37,198 nt of DNA from an uncultured Ruminococcus sp. (GCA_937902395.1 CALGTV010000025.1:1-37198); one strand, 5' to 3'; positions 7,441-16,298 are shown, counted from the stretch's first letter. Notes: generated by a model not told the origin, from the letters alone. Numbers and translations are program-made.

Positions 7441-8487
7441 ATGGACTGCAAAATTATAAAAGACCTTATCCCTCTTTTTGAGGAGGGATTGTGCAGCGAG
7501 GAAAGCACTGCAATGATTGAGGAGCATATCAAGGACTGCGAAAATTGCCGTATGCTCTGCGAAAAAATGCCTATGAATAAAAAATCCGCACCTGTTCCCG
7601 ATGAAAAGGAAACATTCAAAAAAGTCAACCGCAAAATAAAAAAGCTTACATGGAAATTCTGGATATGCGGTGTTGTCCTGCTGGCTATTTTAGGCGGTCT
7701 TGGATATCTCACATTCGGACAGATTACAAAAAAACAGGGACTTCACAGCTTTGAAACAATTATACAATCATTTGAAGTACGCAAAATGGCGAAATATATA
7801 GCCAATAAAGATTTTGATTCCTTTGTTGAGGCACAAGGGCATGGTGTTGAAGAATATATTTTTGATTATTATTCTCTTTTAGATTCAATGTTAGAAATAG
7901 ACAAACAAAATCTAAAAGAGGCATATGAAAAAGATTACGGAAATACAAAGGTAAAAAAAATTCATGTTAAATCCCAATATATGCAGATATATAGTGCTGA
8001 ATCTTATACAGTTGCAAATCTTGCTACTATTGAATTTGAAGATAATCGAAAACTTGAATTTTGGTTTTTAAAGGAGACAAACGGATTATACAAATTAGTA
8101 AGCGCATCAGACGAAATGGAAGAAAGTGATTCTACATTTATTCCTGCTCTATATTATTTATCTTATCATGACGCTAAAATTCTTGGAACAAATAATTTTA
8201 AGGCTGAGTATTACGACAGCTATATAGAAAATCAGGAAAAATTCCTTAACGCAGGATTTGCAGAAGATAATTTATATTATAGCGATAAATTTTTTGATGA
8301 AGAAAAAAATATGCTTTACTACGAAGTAGCAGTTGAAGCTTCTGACGATAAGGGCAAAGCTGTTATGACAACACGGCTATATTATGACTACCTCGGCTTT
8401 TACCCACCCGAAAGGGACACAATAAACGTATATACCGACAACTGCACTCCCGAACTTGAAGAAGCACTATATAACTTCTTCGGATAA
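7441..8487 (+). CDS. Zinc-finger anti-sigma factor, membrane-bound
   Basis: About 348 aa. The N-terminus is a zinc-binding anti-sigma (zf-HC2/ZAS) domain: Cys3, then His29-x3-Cys33-x2-Cys36 in 'HIKDCENCRMLC'. One membrane helix lies at about 73-95 ('FWICGVVLLAILGGLGYLTF'), followed by an extracytoplasmic part of about 250 residues rich in Tyr/Asp/Glu that I cannot assign. I choose the ATG at 7441 (GGAGG at 7429-7433, 7-nt spacing) over the ATG at 7435, which is too close to the ribosome binding site. The cytosolic domain is expected to hold the upstream ECF sigma factor and release it on regulated proteolysis. The later part (from about 7740) is more A+T rich than the first. Confidence 0.9.
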   Translation: MDCKIIKDLIPLFEEGLCSEESTAMIEEHIKDCENCRMLCEKMPMNKKSAPVPDEKETFKKVNRKIKKLTWKFWICGVVLLAILGGLGYLTFGQITKKQGLHSFETIIQSFEVRKMAKYIANKDFDSFVEAQGHGVEEYIFDYYSLLDSMLEIDKQNLKEAYEKDYGNTKVKKIHVKSQYMQIYSAESYTVANLATIEFEDNRKLEFWFLKETNGLYKLVSASDEMEESDSTFIPALYYLSYHDAKILGTNNFKAEYYDSYIENQEKFLNAGFAEDNLYYSDKFFDEEKNMLYYEVAVEASDDKGKAVMTTRLYYDYLGFYPPERDTINVYTDNCTPELEEALYNFFG

Positions 8488-8490
8488 AAC

Positions 8491-8531
8491 AAAAAAACGA
8501 TGACCTCAGTACTAAAGGTCATCGCTTTTTT
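8491..8531. terminator. Bidirectional terminator between convergent operons
   Basis: CGATGACCT pairs with AGGTCATCG around a 9-nt loop. It is flanked on the left by seven A and on the right by six T, so it gives a T-run on both strands. It serves the anti-sigma gene and the leftward transport operon. Confidence 0.9.
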
Positions 8532-8571
8532 ATTTGAAAGTGTGTGTGTATATCGCCTGTGAAACGATAGA

Positions 8572-9426
8572 TTAACCCTTTACACCACCAAGGGCAACAC
8601 CTGCAATAATATGCTTCGAAAGGAGGAAGTATATCACAAGTACGGGCAATACTGTCAGGAAAAGTCCGAGATAGATTGCACCGAACTCTGTACGGTAAAT
8701 ATCACCGTTGAGCTGGCTTACCATGATTGGCAGTGTGTGCTTGTCGTTATCGATGAGAAGAATCTGAGGCAGGAAAAGGCTGTTCCAGCTTGTTACGAAA
8801 GCGAAAATAGCCTGTGTAGCCATAGCAGGCTTCATCATCGGCAGAGCAATCTGATTGAAAATTCTGATTTCTCCTGCACCGTCAATTCGTGCAGATTGCA
8901 GGATTTCCATTGGCAGCGCGGGTATCATATATTGTCTCATAAAGAATACTACCGTCGGAGCCGCGATTGAGGGAAGTATAAGTGCGAGGAAGTTGTTTGT
9001 CAGTCCTATTTTATATATAAACTGATAAAAACCGATACTTGTTACCTGTGCAGGTATCATAAGTACGCACATAATAAGTGTGAAGAAAGGCTTTCTCAGC
9101 TTCCAGTCATATGCTACAAGTGCGTATGCAGTCATTGTCGAGAAATAAACTGTACATATCGTTGAGAATGATGATATGATAAGGGAGTTGAAGAATCCTT
9201 TTAATGGGTCGAATGATTTTCCTGTCAGTACATCAAGGTTGTTGAAGAAGTACGTCGAGGGAATAAGGGATACAGCGTGCTGCTGAATCTGTGTTGTGCT
9301 TCGTGTAGAGTTGATTATCATAATCACGAAAGGAAACAAGCTTATTACTGCAAGGGAAATGCAGAGAGTATAAGCAAGCACCTTGAAAATTACATTTCCT
9401 GAACTTTTGCCTGCTACTACTGCCAT
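8572..9426 (-). CDS. Carbohydrate ABC transporter permease (MalG type)
   Basis: A 284-aa inner-membrane permease of the CUT1 sugar-importer class. About six hydrophobic helices are visible ('VLAYTLCISLAVISLFPFVIMIINSTRS' first). The cytosolic EAA loop is 'ARIDGAGEIRIFNQIALPMMKP', which docks on the ATPase. Its start overlaps the end of the upstream permease gene by 10 nt, and its ribosome binding site lies inside that gene, so the two are translationally coupled. It is the last gene of the operon. Its place with a GH3 beta-xylosidase and near xylA points to xylo-oligosaccharides as substrate, by inference. Confidence 0.93.
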   Translation of the reverse strand: MAVVAGKSSGNVIFKVLAYTLCISLAVISLFPFVIMIINSTRSTTQIQQHAVSLIPSTYFFNNLDVLTGKSFDPLKGFFNSLIISSFSTICTVYFSTMTAYALVAYDWKLRKPFFTLIMCVLMIPAQVTSIGFYQFIYKIGLTNNFLALILPSIAAPTVVFFMRQYMIPALPMEILQSARIDGAGEIRIFNQIALPMMKPAMATQAIFAFVTSWNSLFLPQILLIDNDKHTLPIMVSQLNGDIYRTEFGAIYLGLFLTVLPVLVIYFLLSKHIIAGVALGGVKG

Positions 9427-10397
9427 TTGTTCATTTCCCCTTTCTTCTTAGCTTCACGGATTGCCGCTTTTCTCTCTTTGTTAACCCTTGCTTCATCCTT
9501 ATCACGCATAATCCAGAAGAGAACGCCTGAAAGGGCAGCAATAAGTACAAAGAGTACCATACTTGCGGCAGCAGCTCTGTTATAGAGATATCTTCCGCTG
9601 AACGCCTGATTATAGATAAATACGCTGGTTGTAAGAGTTGCACTGTCAGGACCACCCTCGTTGAACAGCTTAGGAATATCGTACATGTTAAGACCACCAA
9701 CAAGGCTGGTAATAAGTGTGTACAGAAGAACTGTTTTGAGGTTGGGTACTGTAATTTTCCAGAATGTCTGCCAGCCGCTTGAACCGTCGATTTCGGCCGC
9801 TTCGTAAATGTCAGGGCTGATACCGAGGATACCTGAAATAAGAACTATCATTGTATTTCCATACCATGTAAGGAACTGGATAAATGCAACAATAAGCTGT
9901 GACGGTGTTTTGTACACAAGGAAATTGAATGCTTCATCACGGAAACCACATGATACGAGAAGGTCGTTGATAGGTCCGATAGGATAAGCAAACAGAGCGT
10001 TGAACAGGATAGCAACTGATGCCGCTGTGATAATGTTAGGCATATAGAATACTACCTTAAAGAAGCCCTTACCCTTAATCTCATTTCTGTGAGATGTGAA
10101 TACAGCTGCAAGAAGCAGAGCCATTGTAATCTGAGGTGTAAAGTTCAGCACCCAGATAAGCACTGTATTCTTCAAAGATGTTTTAAACGACTGGTTATCA
10201 AGAATCGTTTTGAAATTTGCTAACGGGTCATCAAGAAATTTCCAGTTAGTGTTATTAAGTCCAACACAATCTGTAAAACCAAGAATTGTTGTGTAAATTG
10301 TTGGATACAGCGAGAAAATAAGGAATATCACAATAAATGGAATACTGAAAATATAGCCCCACTTTGCATAGCTGACACCTTTTAATTTAGTTTTCAA
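9417..10397 (-). CDS. Carbohydrate ABC transporter permease (MalF/UgpA type)
   Basis: About 326 aa, partner permease of the CUT1 importer. Helices begin with 'WGYIFSIPFIVIFLIFSLYP', and the EAA loop is 'YEAAEIDGSSGWQTFWKITVPNLKT'. The frame is open to an ATG at 10433, but that codon lies inside a 10-bp hairpin. The TTG at 10397 has AAGGTGGT (10406-10413) 8 nt upstream and begins a normal N-terminus ('KTKLKGVSYAKWGY'), so I call TTG as the start. No ATP-binding subunit is encoded in the operon; CUT1 importers of Firmicutes often share one MsmK/MsiK-type ATPase encoded elsewhere. Confidence 0.92.
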   Translation of the reverse strand: MKTKLKGVSYAKWGYIFSIPFIVIFLIFSLYPTIYTTILGFTDCVGLNNTNWKFLDDPLANFKTILDNQSFKTSLKNTVLIWVLNFTPQITMALLLAAVFTSHRNEIKGKGFFKVVFYMPNIITAASVAILFNALFAYPIGPINDLLVSCGFRDEAFNFLVYKTPSQLIVAFIQFLTWYGNTMIVLISGILGISPDIYEAAEIDGSSGWQTFWKITVPNLKTVLLYTLITSLVGGLNMYDIPKLFNEGGPDSATLTTSVFIYNQAFSGRYLYNRAAAASMVLFVLIAALSGVLFWIMRDKDEARVNKERKAAIREAKKKGEMNKWQ

Positions 10398-10427
10398 GTT
10401 TTTGCACCACCTTGAATTATGGCAATT

Positions 10428-10453
10428 CCGCACAGAGCTTACACTCTGTGCGG
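10428..10453 (-). other. Intercistronic hairpin between binding-protein and permease genes
   Basis: CCGCACAGAG pairs perfectly with CTCTGTGCGG around a 6-nt loop. On the transcribed strand no T-run follows, so it is not a full terminator. Such hairpins after a binding-protein cistron are known to protect the upstream mRNA and lower permease output. Confidence 0.8.
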
Positions 10454-10487
10454 TTTGCTCATTGGAATTTTTAATTATCAGCTATGA

Positions 10488-11897
10488 TTATTCAGCAGCT
10501 TCGATAGCAAGCTCGTCGTTTATCTTGCTCTTGAAATCCTTAAGAGCATCTTCCTTGGACTTCTGACCGGATGAATACATACGAACCTGATCTCTCCACT
10601 GAAGGTTGATCTTTTCATCGAAAGGAGTGAGGTTCTTACCATTTGCAAACTGGTTAGCAGGAACAAATACGTCAAACATATTCTGACCACCGAGGAAGTC
10701 AACTGTACCGTCAGACTTCTCCATAACAACAGATGAAGCTACGCAGTCCTTTGTAGGCTTCTCAGGATTATATGTTCCGTTAGCCCACATATACTGGAGA
10801 CCTGTATCAGATGTGTCAAGTGTAATCCACTCAATGAGGTCACCGAGATCTTCCTTGTGGTCGCTGTCCTTGTTAGCAAGTACCCATGTACCGCCCCAGA
10901 AGAAGCCGATAGGAGACTCACAAACAGCCCAGTCACCGTATGTACCCTCGCCTACAGCCTTACCGCCGCAGTTGTCAGCCATTGTGTAGTTGATGAGCCA
11001 AGCAGGACCAAAGAATCCGAAGATGCCCTTTTCGCCCTCGCCCTTCATATCAGCAAACCAAGCGTCAGACCAGTCTTCTGTGTTGTTGTGATAATCGTTG
11101 TCCATGAGCTTCTTGGAGAAATCAAGGAACTCTGCACGCTTATCGTCTACAACGAGTTTATCATCTACAACCCAACCTGATGTAGAGCTGTTCTCAACAG
11201 CGTGCCACATATCACCGTCACCTGAAACGATACCATAGTTCTTAGCCTTGAGCTTCTCAGCAGCCTCAAAGAACTTATCCCAGCCAGGTCCGATTTCGCT
11301 CTTGATTGTTGCAGGATCATCTGTTTCAAATACATCCTTAGCGATAGAACGACGGTAAATGAATGCACCACCTGTAGCCTGATATCCAAGACCTACTACA
11401 TCTCCTGATGTATTTGTACCGATATCTACAGAGTACTGAGCAATTCCTGCATCAGCAATTGCTTTGTCTACGTCAATTCCGAGATCCTTATAAGGAGCAG
11501 CATACTGTGCAGCTTCGCCCTGTGTATACTTAAGAACGAATGCAGCCTCAGCAGCGTAAATATCAGGAGCGTCTTCGCCGCCAGCAATGAGAGCCTGGTC
11601 AAGAGCAGGCTGATATGCACCATCTGTTGTAGGAATGATTGTCTTCTTGATTTCGTACTTCTCGCCGAACTCAGGGTTAAGCTCGATGTACTTATCTACC
11701 ATGCCGGGAACTTCCTCTGTGAATGCCCAAACATTGAGAGTTTCCTTTTTGCCGTTGCTCTTGGAATCTTCCTTCTTCTCATCGGAAACGTTTGTATCGT
11801 TGCCTGTGTTTGCCTTTTCGTCTTCCTTCTCGGTACCGCAAGCTGTCATAGACAGAAGCATTGACATAGCTGCAAGCATAGATAATACCTTTTTCAT
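10488..11897 (-). CDS. Sugar-binding lipoprotein of an ABC importer
   Basis: About 469 aa, an extracellular solute-binding protein of the family 1 sugar-binding type. The lipoprotein signal 'MKKVLSMLAAMSMLLSMTAC' ends in a lipobox-like cysteine, followed by an acidic flexible tether (about 30 residues of Glu/Asp/Lys/Asn) and the two-lobed binding domain. I start at the ATG at 11897, which has GGAGG upstream; an in-frame ATG at 11912 overlaps that site. It sits 30 nt after the GH3 gene and before the two permease genes. Xylo-oligosaccharide binding is inferred from the neighbours, not from residues. Confidence 0.93.
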   Translation of the reverse strand: MKKVLSMLAAMSMLLSMTACGTEKEDEKANTGNDTNVSDEKKEDSKSNGKKETLNVWAFTEEVPGMVDKYIELNPEFGEKYEIKKTIIPTTDGAYQPALDQALIAGGEDAPDIYAAEAAFVLKYTQGEAAQYAAPYKDLGIDVDKAIADAGIAQYSVDIGTNTSGDVVGLGYQATGGAFIYRRSIAKDVFETDDPATIKSEIGPGWDKFFEAAEKLKAKNYGIVSGDGDMWHAVENSSTSGWVVDDKLVVDDKRAEFLDFSKKLMDNDYHNNTEDWSDAWFADMKGEGEKGIFGFFGPAWLINYTMADNCGGKAVGEGTYGDWAVCESPIGFFWGGTWVLANKDSDHKEDLGDLIEWITLDTSDTGLQYMWANGTYNPEKPTKDCVASSVVMEKSDGTVDFLGGQNMFDVFVPANQFANGKNLTPFDEKINLQWRDQVRMYSSGQKSKEDALKDFKSKINDELAIEAAE

Positions 11898-11927
11898 AGT
11901 AAAAACCTCCATAAATACATTTTGACT

Positions 11928-14012
11928 TTAAAATCTAATATCAACAGATACGCTCTTTGTATCTGTCAGATTCTCACTTAATGCGTCGGGCTGAGCTATT
12001 CCGGCGTAGAGAGTAAATTTATCCCCTCCGCTGACTCTTTCACCGTCGCTGTTGATAGCCTCAAATGCGCTTTTCGCAATTTTCAGCTCAATTGTTTTTG
12101 TTTCTCCCTTTGCAAGAGAAACTCTCTTGAAGCCGCAAAGACTGTAATTCAGCACAGCATTTTCACTGTAGCCCTTTATGTAGAGCTGAACTACATCTTC
12201 TGTATCATATTCACCGTTATTTGTAACAGTTACTGTGGCTGTACCGTCATTATATTTCAAATCAGCACATTCAACCTTTGAATAAGTCAAGCCATAACCG
12301 AAAGGATAAAGAATATTTTCATCATTCTCAACGTAACGATATGTACGGTTTTTCATGCTGTAATCCTCGAAATCGGGAAGTCTTTCTGCACTCTTGTAGA
12401 ATGTTACGGGAAGCTTTCCAGAGGGTGAAACCTTGCCGAAAAGAATTTCCGCAAGTGCTTTACCGCCGCTTTGTCCGGGATACCAAGCATGAATTTCAGC
12501 ATCGCAATCTGCATCAACATTAATTGCGCTTCCTGCTGCTGTTACAATGATAACGGGTTTTCCGCGCTCCATAACCGCTTTCACAAGCTTACGCTGACTT
12601 TCGGGAAGATAGAGGTCGTTTTTATCTCCTGAGGAGAACTCATTTCCTGTATCTCCCTCCTCACCCTCGATTGTAGCGTCAAGACCAAGACAGAGGATAA
12701 CAACATCTGAATGATCTGCAACAATTTCCGCTTCTGCTATACGGTCATCAGCCATGCCCAGATTCATACATCTGTCCTTGTAGAGATGACAGCCCTGCGA
12801 GTACATTACTCTGCCCTCAAACTCGTCCTGTATTCCCTCAAGGAATGTTATATATCTGTCAGCTGTGCCGTTATAATTGCCCTCCAGAGCCTCACGGCTG
12901 TCTGCATTCGGACCAATAACACCGATTGTTTTTATCTTGCTCTTATCAAGAGGAAGTATACCGTTATTTTTCAGCAGAACCATTGAACGTCTTGCACATT
13001 CAAGTGACAGCTCCTTATGCTTTTCGCAGGCAACAATTTCGTTGTCAAGGCTGTCAAATTCTGTTGATTCATCAAACATACCAAGGCGAACTCTTGTTCT
13101 CATAAGCTTTACACAAGCTTTGCGGATATCCTCCTCGGTAATAAGTCCCTCTCTTAAAGCAATCAGCAGATGAATATAAGTATTGCCGCAATTGAGGTCG
13201 CAGCCTGTTTTCAATGCCAATGCCGCTGATTCGGGAGCTGTTTTCGTCACCTTATGATTAAGGTGGAAGTCACGTATCGCCCAGCAGTCTGAAACGAAGT
13301 GACCGTCAAATTCCCATTCTGCAAGCTTGCCCATAAGCTCCTTGCTTGCACAGGCAGGCTCTCCGTTCACTCGATTGTATGCACCCATTATGCTTTCTAC
13401 CTTAGCCTCTTTTACAAGAGCCTCGAAAGCCGGGAGATAAGTTTCAGCCATGTCCTTTTTGTTGGCAATTGCGTCAAATTCATGACGGCAAGCCTCAGGA
13501 CCGCTGTGAACCGCAAAATGCTTTGCACAGGCGGCAGTTTTCAGAACCTTTCCATTTCCCTGAAGTCCTTTTGTGAAAGCAACTCCGAGACGCGTTGTAA
13601 GGTAAGGGTCTTCGCCATAGGTCTCCTGCCCTCTGCCCCAACGCGGGTCGCGGAATATATTTATATTCGGTGACCAGAGGGTAAGTCCCTTATATATGTC
13701 TCTATCACCGTGAGCAGAATACTCATTATATTTTGCTCTCGCTTCATCGGAAATTACGTCTGCTGCCTTTTCAAGAAGCTCATCATCGAACATTGCCGCA
13801 AGACCTATCGCCTGTGGAAACATTGTAGCAACTCCTGCTCTTGCAACACCGTGAAGGCCTTCGCTCCACCAGTTGTATGCGGGAATGCCAAGACTTTCCA
13901 CTGAGGGAGCGTCATATTTAAGCTGTGATGCAGCTTCTGTTACTGAAAACCTTTCTACTATATCTTCAGCTCTCTCCTGTGCGGTTAATGCTTCATTTTT
14001 ATATTTTTCCAC
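11928..14012 (-). CDS. GH3 beta-xylosidase (cytosolic)
   Basis: About 694 aa, glycoside hydrolase family 3. It has an N-terminal TIM-barrel domain ('WWSEGLHGVARAG', 'RDPRWGRGQETYGEDP', 'KHFAVHSGPE'), with the nucleophile Asp at about residue 242 in 'FVSDCWAI', a pattern typical of GH3 beta-xylosidases. A C-terminal alpha/beta sandwich ('GPNADSREALEGNYNG') and a fibronectin III-like end ('NNGEYDTEDVVQLYIKGY') follow. There is no signal peptide, so it should act on imported xylo-oligosaccharides. The best start is GTG at 14012, one nt after the stop of the upstream gene, with AAGGACGG upstream. A longer TTG start at 14042 would overlap that gene. Arabinosidase or glucosidase activity is the alternative. 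Confidence 0.93.
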   Translation of the reverse strand: MEKYKNEALTAQERAEDIVERFSVTEAASQLKYDAPSVESLGIPAYNWWSEGLHGVARAGVATMFPQAIGLAAMFDDELLEKAADVISDEARAKYNEYSAHGDRDIYKGLTLWSPNINIFRDPRWGRGQETYGEDPYLTTRLGVAFTKGLQGNGKVLKTAACAKHFAVHSGPEACRHEFDAIANKKDMAETYLPAFEALVKEAKVESIMGAYNRVNGEPACASKELMGKLAEWEFDGHFVSDCWAIRDFHLNHKVTKTAPESAALALKTGCDLNCGNTYIHLLIALREGLITEEDIRKACVKLMRTRVRLGMFDESTEFDSLDNEIVACEKHKELSLECARRSMVLLKNNGILPLDKSKIKTIGVIGPNADSREALEGNYNGTADRYITFLEGIQDEFEGRVMYSQGCHLYKDRCMNLGMADDRIAEAEIVADHSDVVILCLGLDATIEGEEGDTGNEFSSGDKNDLYLPESQRKLVKAVMERGKPVIIVTAAGSAINVDADCDAEIHAWYPGQSGGKALAEILFGKVSPSGKLPVTFYKSAERLPDFEDYSMKNRTYRYVENDENILYPFGYGLTYSKVECADLKYNDGTATVTVTNNGEYDTEDVVQLYIKGYSENAVLNYSLCGFKRVSLAKGETKTIELKIAKSAFEAINSDGERVSGGDKFTLYAGIAQPDALSENLTDTKSVSVDIRF

Positions 14013-14013
14013 T

Positions 14014-14904
14014 CTAACCGTCCTTTCTTTCGGATTTATCAAATCCTTCTTTTTCGGAATTCCCTTTTATGATTTCCCATTTCTCGCGAATTATCGCCGT
14101 TTCATTGGGAGCATAGCTTCTCATCTCACCCAGCAGTTCACATTCGAGAAACAGATGATTTGTATATGTCTCAAAGTTACAGCTGAAATCGGGATATTCC
14201 ATATTTTTGTAGTCATCAAAGGTAAGTCTGAAAATACAGTTTCCCTTTTCATACTCTATATATCCGTCGGTTACATTAAAACCGACCTTAAAAGCTTTTT
14301 TGTTGTTAGGGTCCTGACGAAGCTTTGCATAATCATTTGTAAGCATAAAGCGTTCATCTTTGATATCGGAATAACTCCACAGAGCCATCGTTCTATTGGG
14401 GAGAAATCCTTTATCTTCTTTACATAAAGGTATGTATTCCGTACCCCCTGCCGCAAGTCCTGTAATTGACCATGGAGCAAAAATTGCAGGTTTACCTGAA
14501 CAATTCTCAATTTTATTCAGAATTGTCACACTGTCATCTTCATCCATGATTATTTCCATGCTTATCTGCTTACCAAATATTGTTACAGGAGCAGTAAGTG
14601 TAAGGGTATTTTTGCAAAAATTGTATACAACCCCCGAATTATCAGGAAGATATGTTTCAGGCATCTTCTCCGGAGCCGTCCATAATCTGTGCCCGCCGTA
14701 AGCATACCATACACCATATCCGCGGTTTATCTCGTAAAAATTACGGTCGTTATCCTCAAAAAGCATATTTTCACCGTCTACAGCTCCGAAATATACAATT
14801 CTCGGACCTGCTTCAGCAGTAGCTATAAGCTTTATTCTGCCGTTTTCAAGGCAAACACAGTTTCCGAAGCTGCCATAGATTATCTCGGAAAATTTTACCG
14901 CCAT
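14014..14904 (-). CDS. DUF4380-like protein, first gene of the xylo-oligosaccharide operon
   Basis: About 296 aa with no signal peptide or membrane segment. The N-terminal part 'CVCLENGRIKLIATAEAGPRIVYFG' followed by 'YGGHRLWTAPEKMPETYLPDN' matches the pattern of DUF4380 proteins, which look like the galactose-mutarotase/aldose-epimerase beta-sandwich. A later stretch, 'FAPWSITGLAAGGTEYIPL', also fits. Function is unknown; handling of a sugar anomer or a side-chain sugar is a reasonable guess from the fold and operon. I start at the ATG at 14904, with AGGTG upstream; a GTG at 14910 lies too close to that site. It ends one nt before the GTG start of the GH3 gene, so the two are tightly coupled. 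Confidence 0.8.
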   Translation of the reverse strand: MAVKFSEIIYGSFGNCVCLENGRIKLIATAEAGPRIVYFGAVDGENMLFEDNDRNFYEINRGYGVWYAYGGHRLWTAPEKMPETYLPDNSGVVYNFCKNTLTLTAPVTIFGKQISMEIIMDEDDSVTILNKIENCSGKPAIFAPWSITGLAAGGTEYIPLCKEDKGFLPNRTMALWSYSDIKDERFMLTNDYAKLRQDPNNKKAFKVGFNVTDGYIEYEKGNCIFRLTFDDYKNMEYPDFSCNFETYTNHLFLECELLGEMRSYAPNETAIIREKWEIIKGNSEKEGFDKSERKDG

Positions 14905-15061
14905 TTCCACACCTACTTTTGCAAATCCTATACATTTATTGGATATTGCGTTTTTTCTATCTTATGAATTAATTATATATCTTTTTCTCTCTTATCACTA
15001 ACCAAAAATTGCGGTACTCTGTTCATGAATTGCTGAATTTTCACAAATTATTCAAACAGTA

Positions 15062-15091
15062 TTTACAAATTATATCATTTTGGTGTATAAT
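15062..15091 (+). promoter_or_regulatory. Promoter of the araC-type gene
   Basis: TTTACA/TTACAA (15062-15068) and TATAAT (15086-15091) with 17-18 nt spacing, about 84 nt before the start codon. The rest of 14905-15174 is A+T rich and must also hold the leftward operon promoter. TATAAT is visible on the minus strand near 14970-14980 without a good -35, as expected of an activator-dependent promoter. Confidence 0.65.
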
Positions 15092-15174
15092 ATAAATAGA
15101 GATAAAAAGGTTAAACCGCAGTTACAGACCTTTTTCGTCAAAATCACTATAGCAACAGCAAAGGTGGTAATACT

Positions 15175-16044
15175 ATGATTAAAAATCTCACAGGAGTTTA
15201 CGAAACCGTTGAATACGAAAACAAACGCGTCGTTATGCTCCATGACAATGTTGAAACCGAAGCATATCCGATACACTGGCACAACGCCGTGGAAATTATT
15301 ATCCCTCTCACCAACGATTTTACCGTAGTTTCGGGAGAAAAGGAATACGTCCTTAAAGAAAAGGAAATACTGATTATTCCTCCCGGAGAGCTTCACTCCA
15401 TGCCTGCAAGAGAGGGACGGCGAATCTTTTTTCAGTGTGATAATTCCCAGCTTGGCGGCAATTCTATCCTTGATTCCCTGCTGCCTGTGTTTAGTTCATC
15501 TGTATACATAACGCCCGAACCGGACAGGGAACTTTATCTCATAGCAAGAAAGGGAATTCTCGATATTTATTCCGACTATTACTCAAAATCCCCTGTAGCA
15601 GATGCGCGTATTTATATGAATCTGCTGAATATACTCACAGCTGTCCGCGAATCTCAGCTAAGAGATGCAGGAAGCAGCGATATAGGCGAAAATATCAGTT
15701 CTGATGACAGCGCAAAGCTGAAATATGTTATGAATTATATAAATCATAACTTTACAGAAGAGCTCTCACTTGATACCCTTGCTGCTATTGCAGGCTACAG
15801 CAAATTCCATTTCTCTCGTCTATTTAAGAAGTATAATAATATGTCCTGCGTTCACTACATAAGCTGTAAACGTATAAAAATGGCAGAACAGCTTCTCTGC
15901 GACCCTGAAATATCCATAACAGATATTGCTATGCGTTCAGGATTTTCAAGCCTTACAACTTTTAATCGTATTTTTAAGGCTCACAAAAACTGCACACCGT
16001 CAGAGTTCAGAAAGCTTTTTAAGATATCAGATAATTCTGATTAA
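15175..16044 (+). CDS. AraC family transcriptional regulator with cupin sensor
   Basis: A 289-aa regulator. An N-terminal cupin (about 20-90) is seen in 'AYPIHWHNAVEIIIPLTNDF' and 'KEKEILIIPPGELHSMPAREGRR', which would bind a sugar. The C-terminal AraC double helix-turn-helix (about 183-285) contains 'AAIAGYSKFHFSRLFKKYNNMSCVHYI' and 'ITDIAMRSGFSSLTTFNRIFKAHKNCTPSEFR'. AAAGGTGG lies before the ATG. It is divergent from the five-gene xylo-oligosaccharide operon and upstream of xylA, and so is the natural candidate to activate both in response to xylose or xylo-oligosaccharides. The ligand is inferred. Confidence 0.93.
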   Translation: MIKNLTGVYETVEYENKRVVMLHDNVETEAYPIHWHNAVEIIIPLTNDFTVVSGEKEYVLKEKEILIIPPGELHSMPAREGRRIFFQCDNSQLGGNSILDSLLPVFSSSVYITPEPDRELYLIARKGILDIYSDYYSKSPVADARIYMNLLNILTAVRESQLRDAGSSDIGENISSDDSAKLKYVMNYINHNFTEELSLDTLAAIAGYSKFHFSRLFKKYNNMSCVHYISCKRIKMAEQLLCDPEISITDIAMRSGFSSLTTFNRIFKAHKNCTPSEFRKLFKISDNSD

Positions 16045-16171
16045 CGCCCAAACCGCTATATTACGTTACTTAAGGCTTACTAAAAAAATAATTTTAAACT
16101 TTTCTGAACAAGTTAGCAAATTTTGTTTTTAAGAAAGCAATAAATGATTAGTCGTTTTTTACAGAAAGCGT

Positions 16172-16264
16172 TATAATTTAGTTATCTTAGAGATGCACAA
16201 TTTCTTCATCAGCACAGGAAATAAAGCTCTCAAATTTATGACAGCAATGACCGAAAATTGCTGT
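16172..16264 (+). promoter_or_regulatory. xylA upstream region: -10 box and leader hairpin
   Basis: TATAAT at 16172-16177 has no convincing -35, suggesting dependence on an activator. Downstream, ACAGCAAT (16241-16248) and ATTGCTGT (16257-16264) form a perfect 8-bp inverted repeat with an 8-nt spacer, 34 nt before the xylA start. It could be a leader stem-loop or an operator. Nothing else stands out in 16045-16298. Confidence 0.5.
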
Positions 16265-16298
16265 TAGAATTAAAATTTATTTAACGGAGGTTTTTAAA

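Noticed and set aside
11928..14012. Secreted beta-glucosidase
   Set aside because: There is no signal peptide, and the context plus the SDCWAI nucleophile motif favour a cytosolic beta-xylosidase.
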